Positions 1 to 5,848 of a stretch of DNA of 5,850 bases are shown piece by piece. A program made the translations under genes and the position numbers. This DNA comes from Actinomycetota bacterium (GTDB taxonomy: Bacteria; Actinomycetota; Acidimicrobiia; Acidimicrobiales; Ilumatobacteraceae), in assembly GCA_005788205.1 (NCBI GenBank), contig SXYT01000161.1:1-5850 (forward strand), in the 5' to 3' direction. The notes below the pieces were generated by a model. That model was not told the origin of the DNA, searched no databases, and was given only the letters and a program-made list of their open reading frames with translations. Position 1 is the stretch's first letter. Every line of letters begins with the position of its first letter.

Positions 1-1155
1 GCGCCGCTCGAGCTCGTCGAGGAGCGTGCCGATCAGCATCGCACCCGTTGCGCCGATTGGGTGGCCGAGGGCCATCGCGCCGCCGTTCACGTTGACCTTC
101 TCGGGGTTCACGCCGGTGTCCTTGAAGTACTTGAGCACCACTGAGGCGAACGCCTCGGTCACCGCGGGCTGGTCGATGTCGCCGAACGTCATGCCGGCCT
201 TCTCCACCACGCGCTTGGCTGCCGGTCCGGGGGCGGTCAGCATGATGACGGGCTCCGTTCCGGCGACGGCCGTCATGAGAACACGGGCGCGCGGCTTCAG
301 ACCGTGGGCCTTCGCGAACTCGGGCGACGTGACGAGGACCGCACCCGCTCCGTCAACGACACCGGAGGAATTGCCGCCGTGGTGCACGTGGTTGATCCTC
401 TCGACCTGGGGGTATGCCTTGCGCGCAGTCTCGTCGATGGAGGGGCCGTCGGGGTCCTTCTTGTACGAACCCATCCCCTCGAAACTCGGGGTCAACTTGG
501 CGAGGTCAGCGAGAGTGGTTCCGGCGCGCGGGTGTTCGTCCCTCGCGAGGGCGAGTGTTCCGTCGTCATGGAGGATGGGCACGAGCGAGCGCTCGAAACG
601 ACCCTCCGCGATCGCCTCGGCGGCGCGGCGCTGCGACTCGACCGCTAGTGAATCGCACTGCTCGCGGGAGAACCCCTCGACGGTCGCGATGAGGTCGGCC
701 GAGATGCCCTGGGGAACCATGTCGAACTGGTCGCGCAGGTGGGAGTTGTTCGCGGTGAACCCGTCCACGTGCATCGGCGAGGGCCGGGACATGGACTCCA
801 CGCCGCCGCCGACCACGCAGTCCTGCATGCCGGAGAGCACCCCCATCGCAGCAAAGTTCACGGCCTGCTGGCCGGAGCCGCAGAAGCGGTTGAGCGTGAC
901 GCCCGGTGCGTCCAGGGACCAGCCGGCATCGAGTGCCGCCATGCGGGCGATGTCCATGGAGTGGTCGCCGCTGCCGGCACCGCAGCCCATGATCACGTCG
1001 TCCACGAGGGATGTGTCGAGACCGTTGCGGTCCCGCAGTGCGTTCAGCACCTGGGCGAGGATGCGCTGGGGGTGCACGTTGTGGAGCGCCCCTGACTCCT
1101 TGCCCTTGCCCCGCGGCGAGCGGACTGCATCGATGATCCAGGCTTCGCGTTCCAT
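1..1155 (-). CDS. Acetyl-CoA C-acetyltransferase (thiolase), C-terminus cut by window edge
   Basis: Thiolase of the acetyl-CoA acetyltransferase/3-ketoacyl-CoA thiolase family, which cleaves 3-ketoacyl-CoA with CoA or condenses two acyl-CoAs; expected in the cytoplasm. I translated it by hand: it starts MEREAWIIDAVRSPRGKGK and is open to the edge for 385 codons. Seen: the nucleophile in NRFCGSGQQA (Cys92), GGGVESMSRP (residues 116-125), HHGGNSSGVVDGAG further on, and NGGAMALGHPIGATGA with catalytic His365. The family is usually about 390-405 residues, so only the last part is missing, including the CxGxG motif with the second catalytic cysteine. The NEAF motif reads TEAF (Thr333), placing Thr at the usual catalytic Asn. 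The ATG at 1155 is supported by GGAGGG 7 nt upstream and by the normal N-terminus. It is divergent from the crotonase gene. Family is secure; substrate chain length is unknown. Confidence 0.95.
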   Translation of the reverse strand, partial: MEREAWIIDAVRSPRGKGKESGALHNVHPQRILAQVLNALRDRNGLDTSLVDDVIMGCGAGSGDHSMDIARMAALDAGWSLDAPGVTLNRFCGSGQQAVNFAAMGVLSGMQDCVVGGGVESMSRPSPMHVDGFTANNSHLRDQFDMVPQGISADLIATVEGFSREQCDSLAVESQRRAAEAIAEGRFERSLVPILHDDGTLALARDEHPRAGTTLADLAKLTPSFEGMGSYKKDPDGPSIDETARKAYPQVERINHVHHGGNSSGVVDGAGAVLVTSPEFAKAHGLKPRARVLMTAVAGTEPVIMLTAPGPAAKRVVEKAGMTFGDIDQPAVTEAFASVVLKYFKDTGVNPEKVNVNGGAMALGHPIGATGAMLIGTLLDELERR

Positions 1156-1162
1156 GGCTGAT

Positions 1163-1168
1163 CCCTCC
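1163..1168 (-). promoter_or_regulatory. Ribosome binding site of the thiolase gene
   Basis: On the minus strand GGAGGG lies 7 nt before the ATG at 1155. It is a near-consensus Shine-Dalgarno sequence and fixes the thiolase start. It contrasts with the genes to the right, which lack such a site. Confidence 0.75.
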
Positions 1169-1193
1169 GGTTCCGGCGCCCTGCGCGCAACGA

Positions 1194-1204
1194 CTAGACA
1201 CTAG
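1194..1204. promoter_or_regulatory. CTAG-aca-CTAG inverted repeat; possible overlapping divergent promoters or operator
   Basis: The 96-bp gap between the divergent thiolase and crotonase genes contains CTAGACACTAG, an inverted repeat with 4-bp arms and a 3-bp spacer. On the minus strand it yields TAGTGT (1203-1198), which fits an actinobacterial TANNNT -10 box and would give the thiolase a leader of about 35 nt. On the plus strand it yields TAGACA (1195-1200), a weaker -10 candidate for the crotonase gene. CTAG is normally scarce in GC-rich DNA, so two copies 3 bp apart stand out. The element could also be an operator for a TetR-type acyl-CoA regulator, but the symmetry does not extend beyond the CTAG arms and no clear -35 box is visible. 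The role is inferred. Confidence 0.35.
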
Positions 1205-1238
1205 GCAAGCCGCGGCGGGACGATCCCATCGGTCGGCA

Positions 1239-1244
1239 GGGAGG
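1239..1244 (+). promoter_or_regulatory. Ribosome binding site of the crotonase gene
   Basis: GGGAGG is followed by 7 nt and then the ATG at 1252. This is a good Shine-Dalgarno match at normal spacing and supports that start. Confidence 0.75.
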
Positions 1245-1251
1245 AAGCATC

Positions 1252-2046
1252 ATGATCCCGGAGTTCGAGACCCTGCGGGTCGAGGTGGAGGCCAGCCTCG
1301 GGCGCATCACCCTGGAGAGACCCGGGAAGCTGAACGCGCTCTCGCGCCAGACCCTCCAGGACCTCGCCGACGCGGCCCGCTGGTTCGCCGGGCAGGGTTC
1401 GGTGCGCGTCGTCATCGTCGCCGGGGAGGGACGTTCCTTCAGTGCCGGGTTCGACCTGGACGACTTCGCGAACCCGTCGGCGGAATTCGGGGTGCGCGAG
1501 ACGGCGGACCTCGGGCGCATCATGGCCGAGACCGTCACGGCGATGCCCCAGATCACGATCGCGGCGATCCAGGGCCACTGCGTGGGCGGCGGGCTGGTGC
1601 TCGCGGCAAGTTGCGACCTGCGCGTGGCCGCACAGAACGCCGTGTTCTCGATCCCGGAGGTCGACCTCGGCATCCCGCTCGCGTGGGGCGGCATCCCGCG
1701 CCTCGTCCGCGAGATCGGCCCTGCCGCCACGAAGGAACTCGTCATCACGTGCCGTCGCTTCTTCCCCGACGAGGCAAAGGCCCTCGGCTTCCTGAACACG
1801 ATCGTGCCGGCCGAGGGACTTCTCTCCCACGTGGAGGACCTCGCCGAGTCGATCGCGGCGAAGCCCGGATATGCGCTGCGCACAACCAAGCAGCAGGTCA
1901 ATGCCGTGACCGAGGAGATGGCCGGCACCATGCGCAACGCGGCCGATGCCGACGCACTCGTCTTCGCGACGTTCGACAGGGAGAGCCGGGAGATCAGCGC
2001 CGCCTACCTCGCGTCGAAGAAGGGCAAGCCGCAGAACAACGGCTGA
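1252..2046 (+). CDS. Enoyl-CoA hydratase/isomerase family protein (crotonase fold)
   Basis: Complete 264-residue crotonase-superfamily enzyme, a normal length for the family. It is expected to act on enoyl-CoA in beta-oxidation in the cytoplasm, probably as a trimer or hexamer as in the family. Seen: LERPGKLNALS (residues 21-31), the first oxyanion-hole region SFSAGFDLDD (62-71), GHCVGGGLVLAASCD (108-122) with Gly113 as second oxyanion residue, and FSIPEVDLGIP (132-142). Compared with rat mitochondrial hydratase, the Glu164 equivalent is kept (Glu136) but the Glu144 equivalent is Val116; the 20-residue spacing between the two sites is the same. A single retained acid at this site is seen in enoyl-CoA isomerases and other crotonases, so simple hydratase activity is uncertain. 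It is divergent from the thiolase, which suits a shared pathway, and is followed 43 bp later by the transporter gene. Confidence 0.93.
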   Translation: MIPEFETLRVEVEASLGRITLERPGKLNALSRQTLQDLADAARWFAGQGSVRVVIVAGEGRSFSAGFDLDDFANPSAEFGVRETADLGRIMAETVTAMPQITIAAIQGHCVGGGLVLAASCDLRVAAQNAVFSIPEVDLGIPLAWGGIPRLVREIGPAATKELVITCRRFFPDEAKALGFLNTIVPAEGLLSHVEDLAESIAAKPGYALRTTKQQVNAVTEEMAGTMRNAADADALVFATFDRESREISAAYLASKKGKPQNNG

Positions 2047-2077
2047 CTCATCGCGGGCCCGGGGGCCGTGCGCGAAT

Positions 2078-2083
2078 TACTGT
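2078..2083 (+). promoter_or_regulatory. -10 box of a probable leaderless promoter for the MFS gene
   Basis: TACTGT fits the TANNNT -10 pattern and ends exactly 6 nt before the GTG at 2090, so transcription would begin at about the start codon. No Shine-Dalgarno sequence lies at usable spacing before that GTG, and no convincing -35 box is seen. The same hexamer at the same distance precedes the GTG of the F420-type oxidoreductase gene. Confidence 0.5.
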
Positions 2084-2089
2084 TGCCGC

Positions 2090-3232
2090 GTGCCGTCCCT
2101 GACCCGATCCACGTGGTCCGTGGGGGCGGTCTTCTTCGTCAACGGCTTTGTCTTCAGCAACTGGATCCCGCGCATCAACGAGGTCCGCGACAGGCTCGGC
2201 GTGAGCAACTCGGGGCTCGGGCTGGCGCTCCTCGGTGGCGGCCTCGGGGGCTTCGTGGGATCGCTCCTCGTCGCCCGCGTGGTCACGAAGGTGCGCACGC
2301 GGACGGTGGTCCTGGTCGCCTCGCTGCTGATGGCAGCGCTCGTTCCGCTCGTGGCGGTCGTGCCGAACGCATTCGTCCTGCTCGTCCTGCTCACGCTCCT
2401 CGGGTTCAACGACGTGCAGAACGATGTTGCGTTCAACGCCCAGGGCGTGATGATCCAGGCACGCATCGGGACTCCGATCATGCAGCGCCTGCACGGAACA
2501 TGGAGCCTCGGCATGGTCGTGGGCGGCGGCACCGGCTGGCTCGCCTCGGCCGCGGACGTCAGTCTCGGGCTGCACCTTCTCCTGGCCGCCGCCTTCATGG
2601 TCGTCGTCGTCCTCGTCGCCGTCCCGGGGCTGCTCGCGGCCGACGACCCCCCGGAGCCGCACGCCGGGGAGGAAGGGCCACGGCCCGCCGGCATTGCGCG
2701 CCGGTTCGCACTCGCGATCGGTGCGATGGGGTTCGGTCTCGCCCTCTTGGAGGGCATGCCGAACGACTGGAGCTCCGTCGTCCTCACGGACGTGTTCGAG
2801 GCGGGCCGCATGAAGGGAGCGGGCACATCGGTGTTCGCCGCCGCGATGCTCCTCGGCCGCCTCACGGGCGACCACGTGTCGATGGCTGTCGGCGGCCGGC
2901 GGATGTTCACGGCGGGGACGTGGATGTGCGTCGCCGGCTCCGTGATCCTCGCTCTCGCACCGGCGACCGCATTCGCCTTCGTGGCGTACGCGCTGTGGGG
3001 CCTGGGAATCTCGGTCCTGTTCCCGCAGCTGTACGAGATCGCCGCAAGGCTGCCCGGCATTCCCGCCGCGAGGGGGCTCGGTGCGATGACGTTCGGTCAG
3101 CGGTTGGGTTTCCTCTCGAGTGCCGTCGTCGTCGGGTTCCTGGCCGACCTCACGAACTTCCGCGTCACGTTGTTCGCGGTCGCGACGGCCGCCGCGCTCC
3201 TCGTCCTCGGCGCCCGGACACGCACCCGCTGA
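2090..3232 (+). CDS. MFS transporter, YbjJ-like
   Basis: Integral membrane transporter of the major facilitator superfamily, about 380 residues with roughly 12 hydrophobic segments. Helices are near residues 10-27, 42-62, 72-90, 94-108, 137-157, 160-183, 206-222, 244-262, 272-290, 293-312, 333-352 and 358-375. A charged, proline-rich central loop (about 184-205) separates the two six-helix halves. NWIPRINEVRDRLGVS after helix 1, a DVAFNAQGV stretch near residues 112-120 and NDWSSVVLTD after helix 7 resemble the YbjJ-like group. The MFS loop 2-3 motif is degenerate (ARVVTKVRTR). The reading frame stays open upstream to an ATG at 1946, but that would overlap the crotonase gene by about 100 bp with an Arg/Ser-rich, non-membrane leader. 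I chose the GTG at 2090, which follows a -10 box by 6 nt; the GTG at 2120 is an alternative. The substrate and direction of transport are unknown. Confidence 0.9.
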   Translation: MPSLTRSTWSVGAVFFVNGFVFSNWIPRINEVRDRLGVSNSGLGLALLGGGLGGFVGSLLVARVVTKVRTRTVVLVASLLMAALVPLVAVVPNAFVLLVLLTLLGFNDVQNDVAFNAQGVMIQARIGTPIMQRLHGTWSLGMVVGGGTGWLASAADVSLGLHLLLAAAFMVVVVLVAVPGLLAADDPPEPHAGEEGPRPAGIARRFALAIGAMGFGLALLEGMPNDWSSVVLTDVFEAGRMKGAGTSVFAAAMLLGRLTGDHVSMAVGGRRMFTAGTWMCVAGSVILALAPATAFAFVAYALWGLGISVLFPQLYEIAARLPGIPAARGLGAMTFGQRLGFLSSAVVVGFLADLTNFRVTLFAVATAAALLVLGARTRTR

Positions 3233-3289
3233 TCGCCGGCGCGCCCTCCCAACCCTCCCGGCCGTGCCGCCGGCGCCGCCGATGACGGT

Positions 3290-3295
3290 TACCGT
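3290..3295 (+). promoter_or_regulatory. -10 box of a probable leaderless promoter for the hydrolase gene
   Basis: TACCGT matches TANNNT and is separated from the ATG at 3302 by exactly 6 nt (gggtcc). The purines in that spacer make only a poor, too-close Shine-Dalgarno match, so a leaderless transcript is the better reading. No obvious -35 box is seen. Confidence 0.5.
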
Positions 3296-3301
3296 GGGTC
3301 C

Positions 3302-4054
3302 ATGACCAAGGTGTTCGTGCACGGCAATCCCGAGACCGAGGCTGTCTGGGACGATCTGATCTCCGAACTGGCGCGCCGCGGCGTGACCGACACGGTCACG
3401 CTCGTGCCACCCGGCTTCGGCGCACCCGTCCCGGCGGGGTTCGGAGCCACCCAGACCGGGTACCGCGACTGGCTGCTCTCGGAGTTGCGTGAGATTCCCG
3501 GCGACATCGACCTCGTCGGCCACGACTGGGGTGCCGGGCACGTGTTCGGGGCGCTCGCGTCGGACCCCGCAGTCGTGCGGACCTGGGCCGCGGACTGCGC
3601 CGGCCTGATGCACCCCTCGTACGTGTGGCACGACGCCGCGCAGGGCTGGCAGACGCCCGGGCAGGGGGAGGAGATGGTCGCGGGAATGGCGGCACTCGAC
3701 GAGGAGACCTTCGCCGCCGTCTTCGGCGCACTCGGCATGGGTGACGTCATCTCCCGGAAGGTGAAGAGATGGGTCAACGACGAGATGGCCTCGTGCATCC
3801 TCTCGCTCTACCGCAGCGGCGCGCAGCCCGCGATGTCGGTGCTCGGCGATGCGTTCCGTGCGGGGTGCCCGCGCAACGGCCTCGTTGTCATCGCCGAGAA
3901 CGACCACTACGCAGGCGAGCACGCCACCCATGCCGAGGTCGCCTCCTGGGTGGGTGCGGACGTCGCACGGCTGGCCGGTGTCGGTCACTGGTGGATGATC
4001 GAGGACCCGCGTTCGGCGGCAGATGTCCTCATGGCCCACTGGGCCCGTTCATAG
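3302..4054 (+). CDS. Alpha/beta hydrolase with Asp nucleophile (epoxide hydrolase/haloalkane dehalogenase-like)
   Basis: Complete 250-residue alpha/beta-hydrolase-fold enzyme, probably soluble, with no signal peptide. Seen: the oxyanion motif HGNPE (residues 7-11), the nucleophile elbow GHDWGAGH with Asp75 as probable nucleophile, a likely acid Asp201 in AENDHYAGE, and a catalytic His229 in GVGHWWMIEDP. Asp in the elbow rather than Ser points to epoxide hydrolases and haloalkane dehalogenases, which form an ester on aspartate. Asn9 in HGN and Trp76 beside the nucleophile are the positions of the halide-binding Asn/Trp pair in many haloalkane dehalogenases, but GHDWG is also common in epoxide hydrolases and the lid (about residues 100-180) does not decide between them. 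The ATG at 3302 is placed by the preceding -10 box and the immediate beta-strand/HGNP motif. The 3' end overlaps the convergent oxidoreductase gene by 6 bp. Family secure, substrate unknown. Confidence 0.9.
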   Translation: MTKVFVHGNPETEAVWDDLISELARRGVTDTVTLVPPGFGAPVPAGFGATQTGYRDWLLSELREIPGDIDLVGHDWGAGHVFGALASDPAVVRTWAADCAGLMHPSYVWHDAAQGWQTPGQGEEMVAGMAALDEETFAAVFGALGMGDVISRKVKRWVNDEMASCILSLYRSGAQPAMSVLGDAFRAGCPRNGLVVIAENDHYAGEHATHAEVASWVGADVARLAGVGHWWMIEDPRSAADVLMAHWARS

Positions 4055-5077
4055 CCCCCGGGCGTACTCGACCACGATCGGCTCGAGCTCTGCCGGTGAC
4101 GCGCCGTGCAGGATCACGCCGTCGCACCCGAGATCGAACTGGTTTCTCACTGCCGCCACGCACTGTGCCGGCGAACCCATGGCCGCGGGGGCCAGCCACT
4201 CGTCCGGGATGAGCGTGGCGACGTGCCCGAGTTCCTCGGTGGTGGCCTTCGCGTCGAGTGCGCCGCCGAAACCGCGGACGAAAACATCCTCGCGGAACCG
4301 GGCAAGCACGGCCGGGTCCCACCGGTTTGTCGAGACCATCAGGTCCCCGTATGCCTGCAGATAGGTGGCAAGGCGCCCGACAGTCTTCTTCAGGCGGAGG
4401 TCCTCGGGGAGATGGTCACCGATCGTTGCGAAGCACGACCACACCTTGACGGTCGAGGGGTCGCGCCCGGCCCGTTCGGCCGACTCCTTCACCGTGCGCA
4501 CGGCGCGGGCCGTGGTCTCGTCGGTGAAGAAGGTGTGCAGGATGACGTTGTCGAAGGAGCGGCCGCCTGCCTCCAGTGTCCGGGGGCCGAAGGCAGTGAT
4601 GCTGAGGGGGATGTCAAGGTCGAACGAGGGGTCAAGCCGCAGGACCGGGTACTTGCCGGTGATGTCCTCATAGCCGAGCACCGTCTCGCCCTTCCAGAGG
4701 CGGCGCATCAGGATGGCGAACGACTCCATTGACTCGGTGGTTGCGAGGGGCATGCCGAATGCCCGGAACATCGCCTCGATGCCGCGGCCGATGCCGAGGC
4801 TGAACCGTCCCTCTGACAGCAGGTGGAGGGTGCTCGCCCACGATGCCGTCACCACGGGATGGCGGGTGGTGTGGTTCGTGGCAGCGGTGATGATGTCGAT
4901 GCCCGAGGTGACCGCGCACGCAGCTCCTGTCAGCGCGCCGGCCTCCTTGATGTTGAACCGCTCGGAGATGAACGCAGTGCCGAGACCGAGCCGCTCAGCG
5001 TGGGCAAGTTCGTCGAGCATGTCGCGCGGCGACCGGGGCGCGCCCGCGAGAGTGTAGAAACCGAGTTCCTTGTGCAC
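4049..5077 (-). CDS. LLM-class F420-dependent oxidoreductase, likely MSMEG_2249-type
   Basis: Luciferase-like (TIM-barrel) oxidoreductase of 342 residues; such enzymes in actinobacteria mostly use reduced coenzyme F420 for hydride transfer, in the cytoplasm. Seen: an N-terminal strand KELGFYTLAG, an AFISERFNIKEA segment (residues 36-46), TAATNHTTRHPVVTAS (64-79), the LLM-typical LSEGRFSLGIGRG (87-99), an ITAFGPRTLEAGG strand-helix (160-172) and GSPAQCVAAVRNQFDLGCDGVILHG near the C-terminus (301-325). From memory this closely fits the actinobacterial F420 group called the MSMEG_2249 family (TIGR03857). The frame remains open far upstream across the nitroreductase gene, which is not credible. 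GTG at 5077 follows a TACTGT -10 box by 6 nt; GTG at 5083 is two codons longer and cannot be excluded. GAGGAG at 5098-5103 is too distant to be a normal ribosome site. Cofactor is inferred from family and substrate is unknown. Confidence 0.92.
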   Translation of the reverse strand: MHKELGFYTLAGAPRSPRDMLDELAHAERLGLGTAFISERFNIKEAGALTGAACAVTSGIDIITAATNHTTRHPVVTASWASTLHLLSEGRFSLGIGRGIEAMFRAFGMPLATTESMESFAILMRRLWKGETVLGYEDITGKYPVLRLDPSFDLDIPLSITAFGPRTLEAGGRSFDNVILHTFFTDETTARAVRTVKESAERAGRDPSTVKVWSCFATIGDHLPEDLRLKKTVGRLATYLQAYGDLMVSTNRWDPAVLARFREDVFVRGFGGALDAKATTEELGHVATLIPDEWLAPAAMGSPAQCVAAVRNQFDLGCDGVILHGASPAELEPIVVEYARGL

Positions 5078-5083
5078 CGCCAC

Positions 5084-5089
5084 ACAGTA
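5084..5089 (-). promoter_or_regulatory. -10 box of a probable leaderless promoter for the F420-type oxidoreductase gene
   Basis: On the minus strand TACTGT ends 6 nt before the GTG at 5077. It is the same hexamer at the same distance as before the MFS gene. This spacing favours GTG 5077 over GTG 5083, which would begin directly after the box. Confidence 0.45.
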
Positions 5090-5107
5090 CCGACACCGCT
5101 CCTCGGG

Positions 5108-5113
5108 TAGAAA
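5108..5113 (+). promoter_or_regulatory. Possible -10 box of a leaderless promoter for the nitroreductase gene
   Basis: TAGAAA is followed by 6 nt (gggggc) and the ATG at 5120. It misses the final T of TANNNT, so it is the weakest of the four boxes. The G-run directly before the ATG leaves only one base of spacing, too short for a normal Shine-Dalgarno interaction. It faces away from the oxidoreductase -10 box, with 18 bp between them. Confidence 0.35.
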
Positions 5114-5119
5114 GGGGGC

Positions 5120-5848
5120 ATGGAGACCCCGCGCGACGACCAGGACCTGGCCGGGCTGGGCCTGCATCCCGACTCGGTCGGGATGCTCGAGGGCCTCGTG
5201 ACCACCCGCGCGATCCGCAGGTACGCCGATGAGCCGGTGCCCACCCATGTGCTGCGTGACATCATGTTCGCCGCGACACGCGCCCCGAGCGGCTCGAACA
5301 GGCAACCGTTCAGGTTCCTCGTGCTCACGGACGGGGAGAAGGCCAGGGAGGCGAAGCGGCTGGTCGCCGAGGGTGCGCGGAAGGTGTGGGGGCACAAGCG
5401 CGGAAACGACGGTTACGACGACGGTTCCGGGGCCGACCTGTCGTCACCGAAGGCACGCATGGCCCGCACCATGCAGGAGTACGTGGACAACCTCGAGAGA
5501 GTCCCCGCGCTCGTGCTCGGCTGCCTCGTGCGGTACCGCGACCCGAACCCGAACGAGGGCGCCAGCGTGTACCCGGCGGTCCAGAACGTGCTTCTCGCGG
5601 CACGCGCCCTCGGCTACGGCGGGGTGCTCACCGGTTTCCACGCGTTCGTCGACAAGGAACTCAAACAACTGCTCGGGATCCCCCCGGAGGTGTTCATCGC
5701 GGCGTCGATCACCCTCGGCAGGCCGCAGGGCTCGCACGGGCCGGTGCGCAGGGTGCCGATGGGCGAGCTCGTCTACGGCGACACATGGGGCGATGCGGCA
5801 GGTTTCGCCGTGGACCCGCCGGGCACGCGTCACACGTCCCGCATCTGA
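5120..5848 (+). CDS. Nitroreductase family protein (FMN-dependent oxidoreductase)
   Basis: Complete 242-residue member of the nitroreductase fold, homodimeric FMN enzymes that use NAD(P)H to reduce nitroaromatics, quinones, enones or related acceptors, or perform flavin-based dehydrogenations. Seen: the N-terminal FMN-phosphate motif TTRAIRRYADEPVP (residues 28-41), APSGSNRQPFRF (55-66) with Asn60 typical of FMN binding, a polar variable region (about 83-120) where these enzymes carry substrate-lid insertions, the dimer/FMN helix SVYPAVQNVLLAARALGYGG (149-168), and ITLGRPQGSHGPVRR (197-211), whose LGRP is usual near the C-terminal FMN contact. ATG 5120 gives a normal N-terminal leader. ATG 5183 (Met22) is an alternative that would still keep the FMN motif. 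It is divergent from the F420-type oxidoreductase with about 40 bp between starts, suggesting shared control. The actual substrate cannot be read. Confidence 0.93.
   Translation: METPRDDQDLAGLGLHPDSVGMLEGLVTTRAIRRYADEPVPTHVLRDIMFAATRAPSGSNRQPFRFLVLTDGEKAREAKRLVAEGARKVWGHKRGNDGYDDGSGADLSSPKARMARTMQEYVDNLERVPALVLGCLVRYRDPNPNEGASVYPAVQNVLLAARALGYGGVLTGFHAFVDKELKQLLGIPPEVFIAASITLGRPQGSHGPVRRVPMGELVYGDTWGDAAGFAVDPPGTRHTSRI

Noticed and set aside
26..1204. A 392-codon open frame on the plus strand opposite the thiolase gene
   Set aside because: It has no family motifs and low-complexity composition, while the minus strand carries an unbroken thiolase with its catalytic residues.
2056..2068. GC-rich self-complementary stretch after the crotonase stop as a terminator
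   Set aside because: The stem is only about 4 bp with a 4-nt loop and no T-run follows, so it is not a credible intrinsic terminator.
1946..2089. Upstream extension of the MFS frame to an ATG at 1946
   Set aside because: It overlaps the crotonase gene by about 100 bp and adds an Arg/Ser-rich leader, whereas a GTG placed after a -10 box begins right before the first membrane helix.
3234..3275. Two copies of CGCCGGCG (3234-3241 and 3268-3275) as a possible terminator after the transporter gene
   Set aside because: Each copy is self-complementary so they could pair, but the loop would be 26 nt and no T-run follows. In DNA this GC-rich such matches are expected by chance.
2048..4039. A 663-codon open frame on the minus strand opposite the transporter and hydrolase genes
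   Set aside because: Its translation is rich in Arg, His, Glu and Pro with no recognisable domain. It lies wholly antisense to two genes with clear family motifs, as happens by codon bias in GC-rich DNA.
5084..5395. Upstream extension of the F420-type oxidoreductase reading frame to an ATG at 5395
   Set aside because: It would run antisense through the nitroreductase gene, and the extra N-terminal sequence has no LLM-family character. The family normally starts just before the KELGFYTLAG strand.
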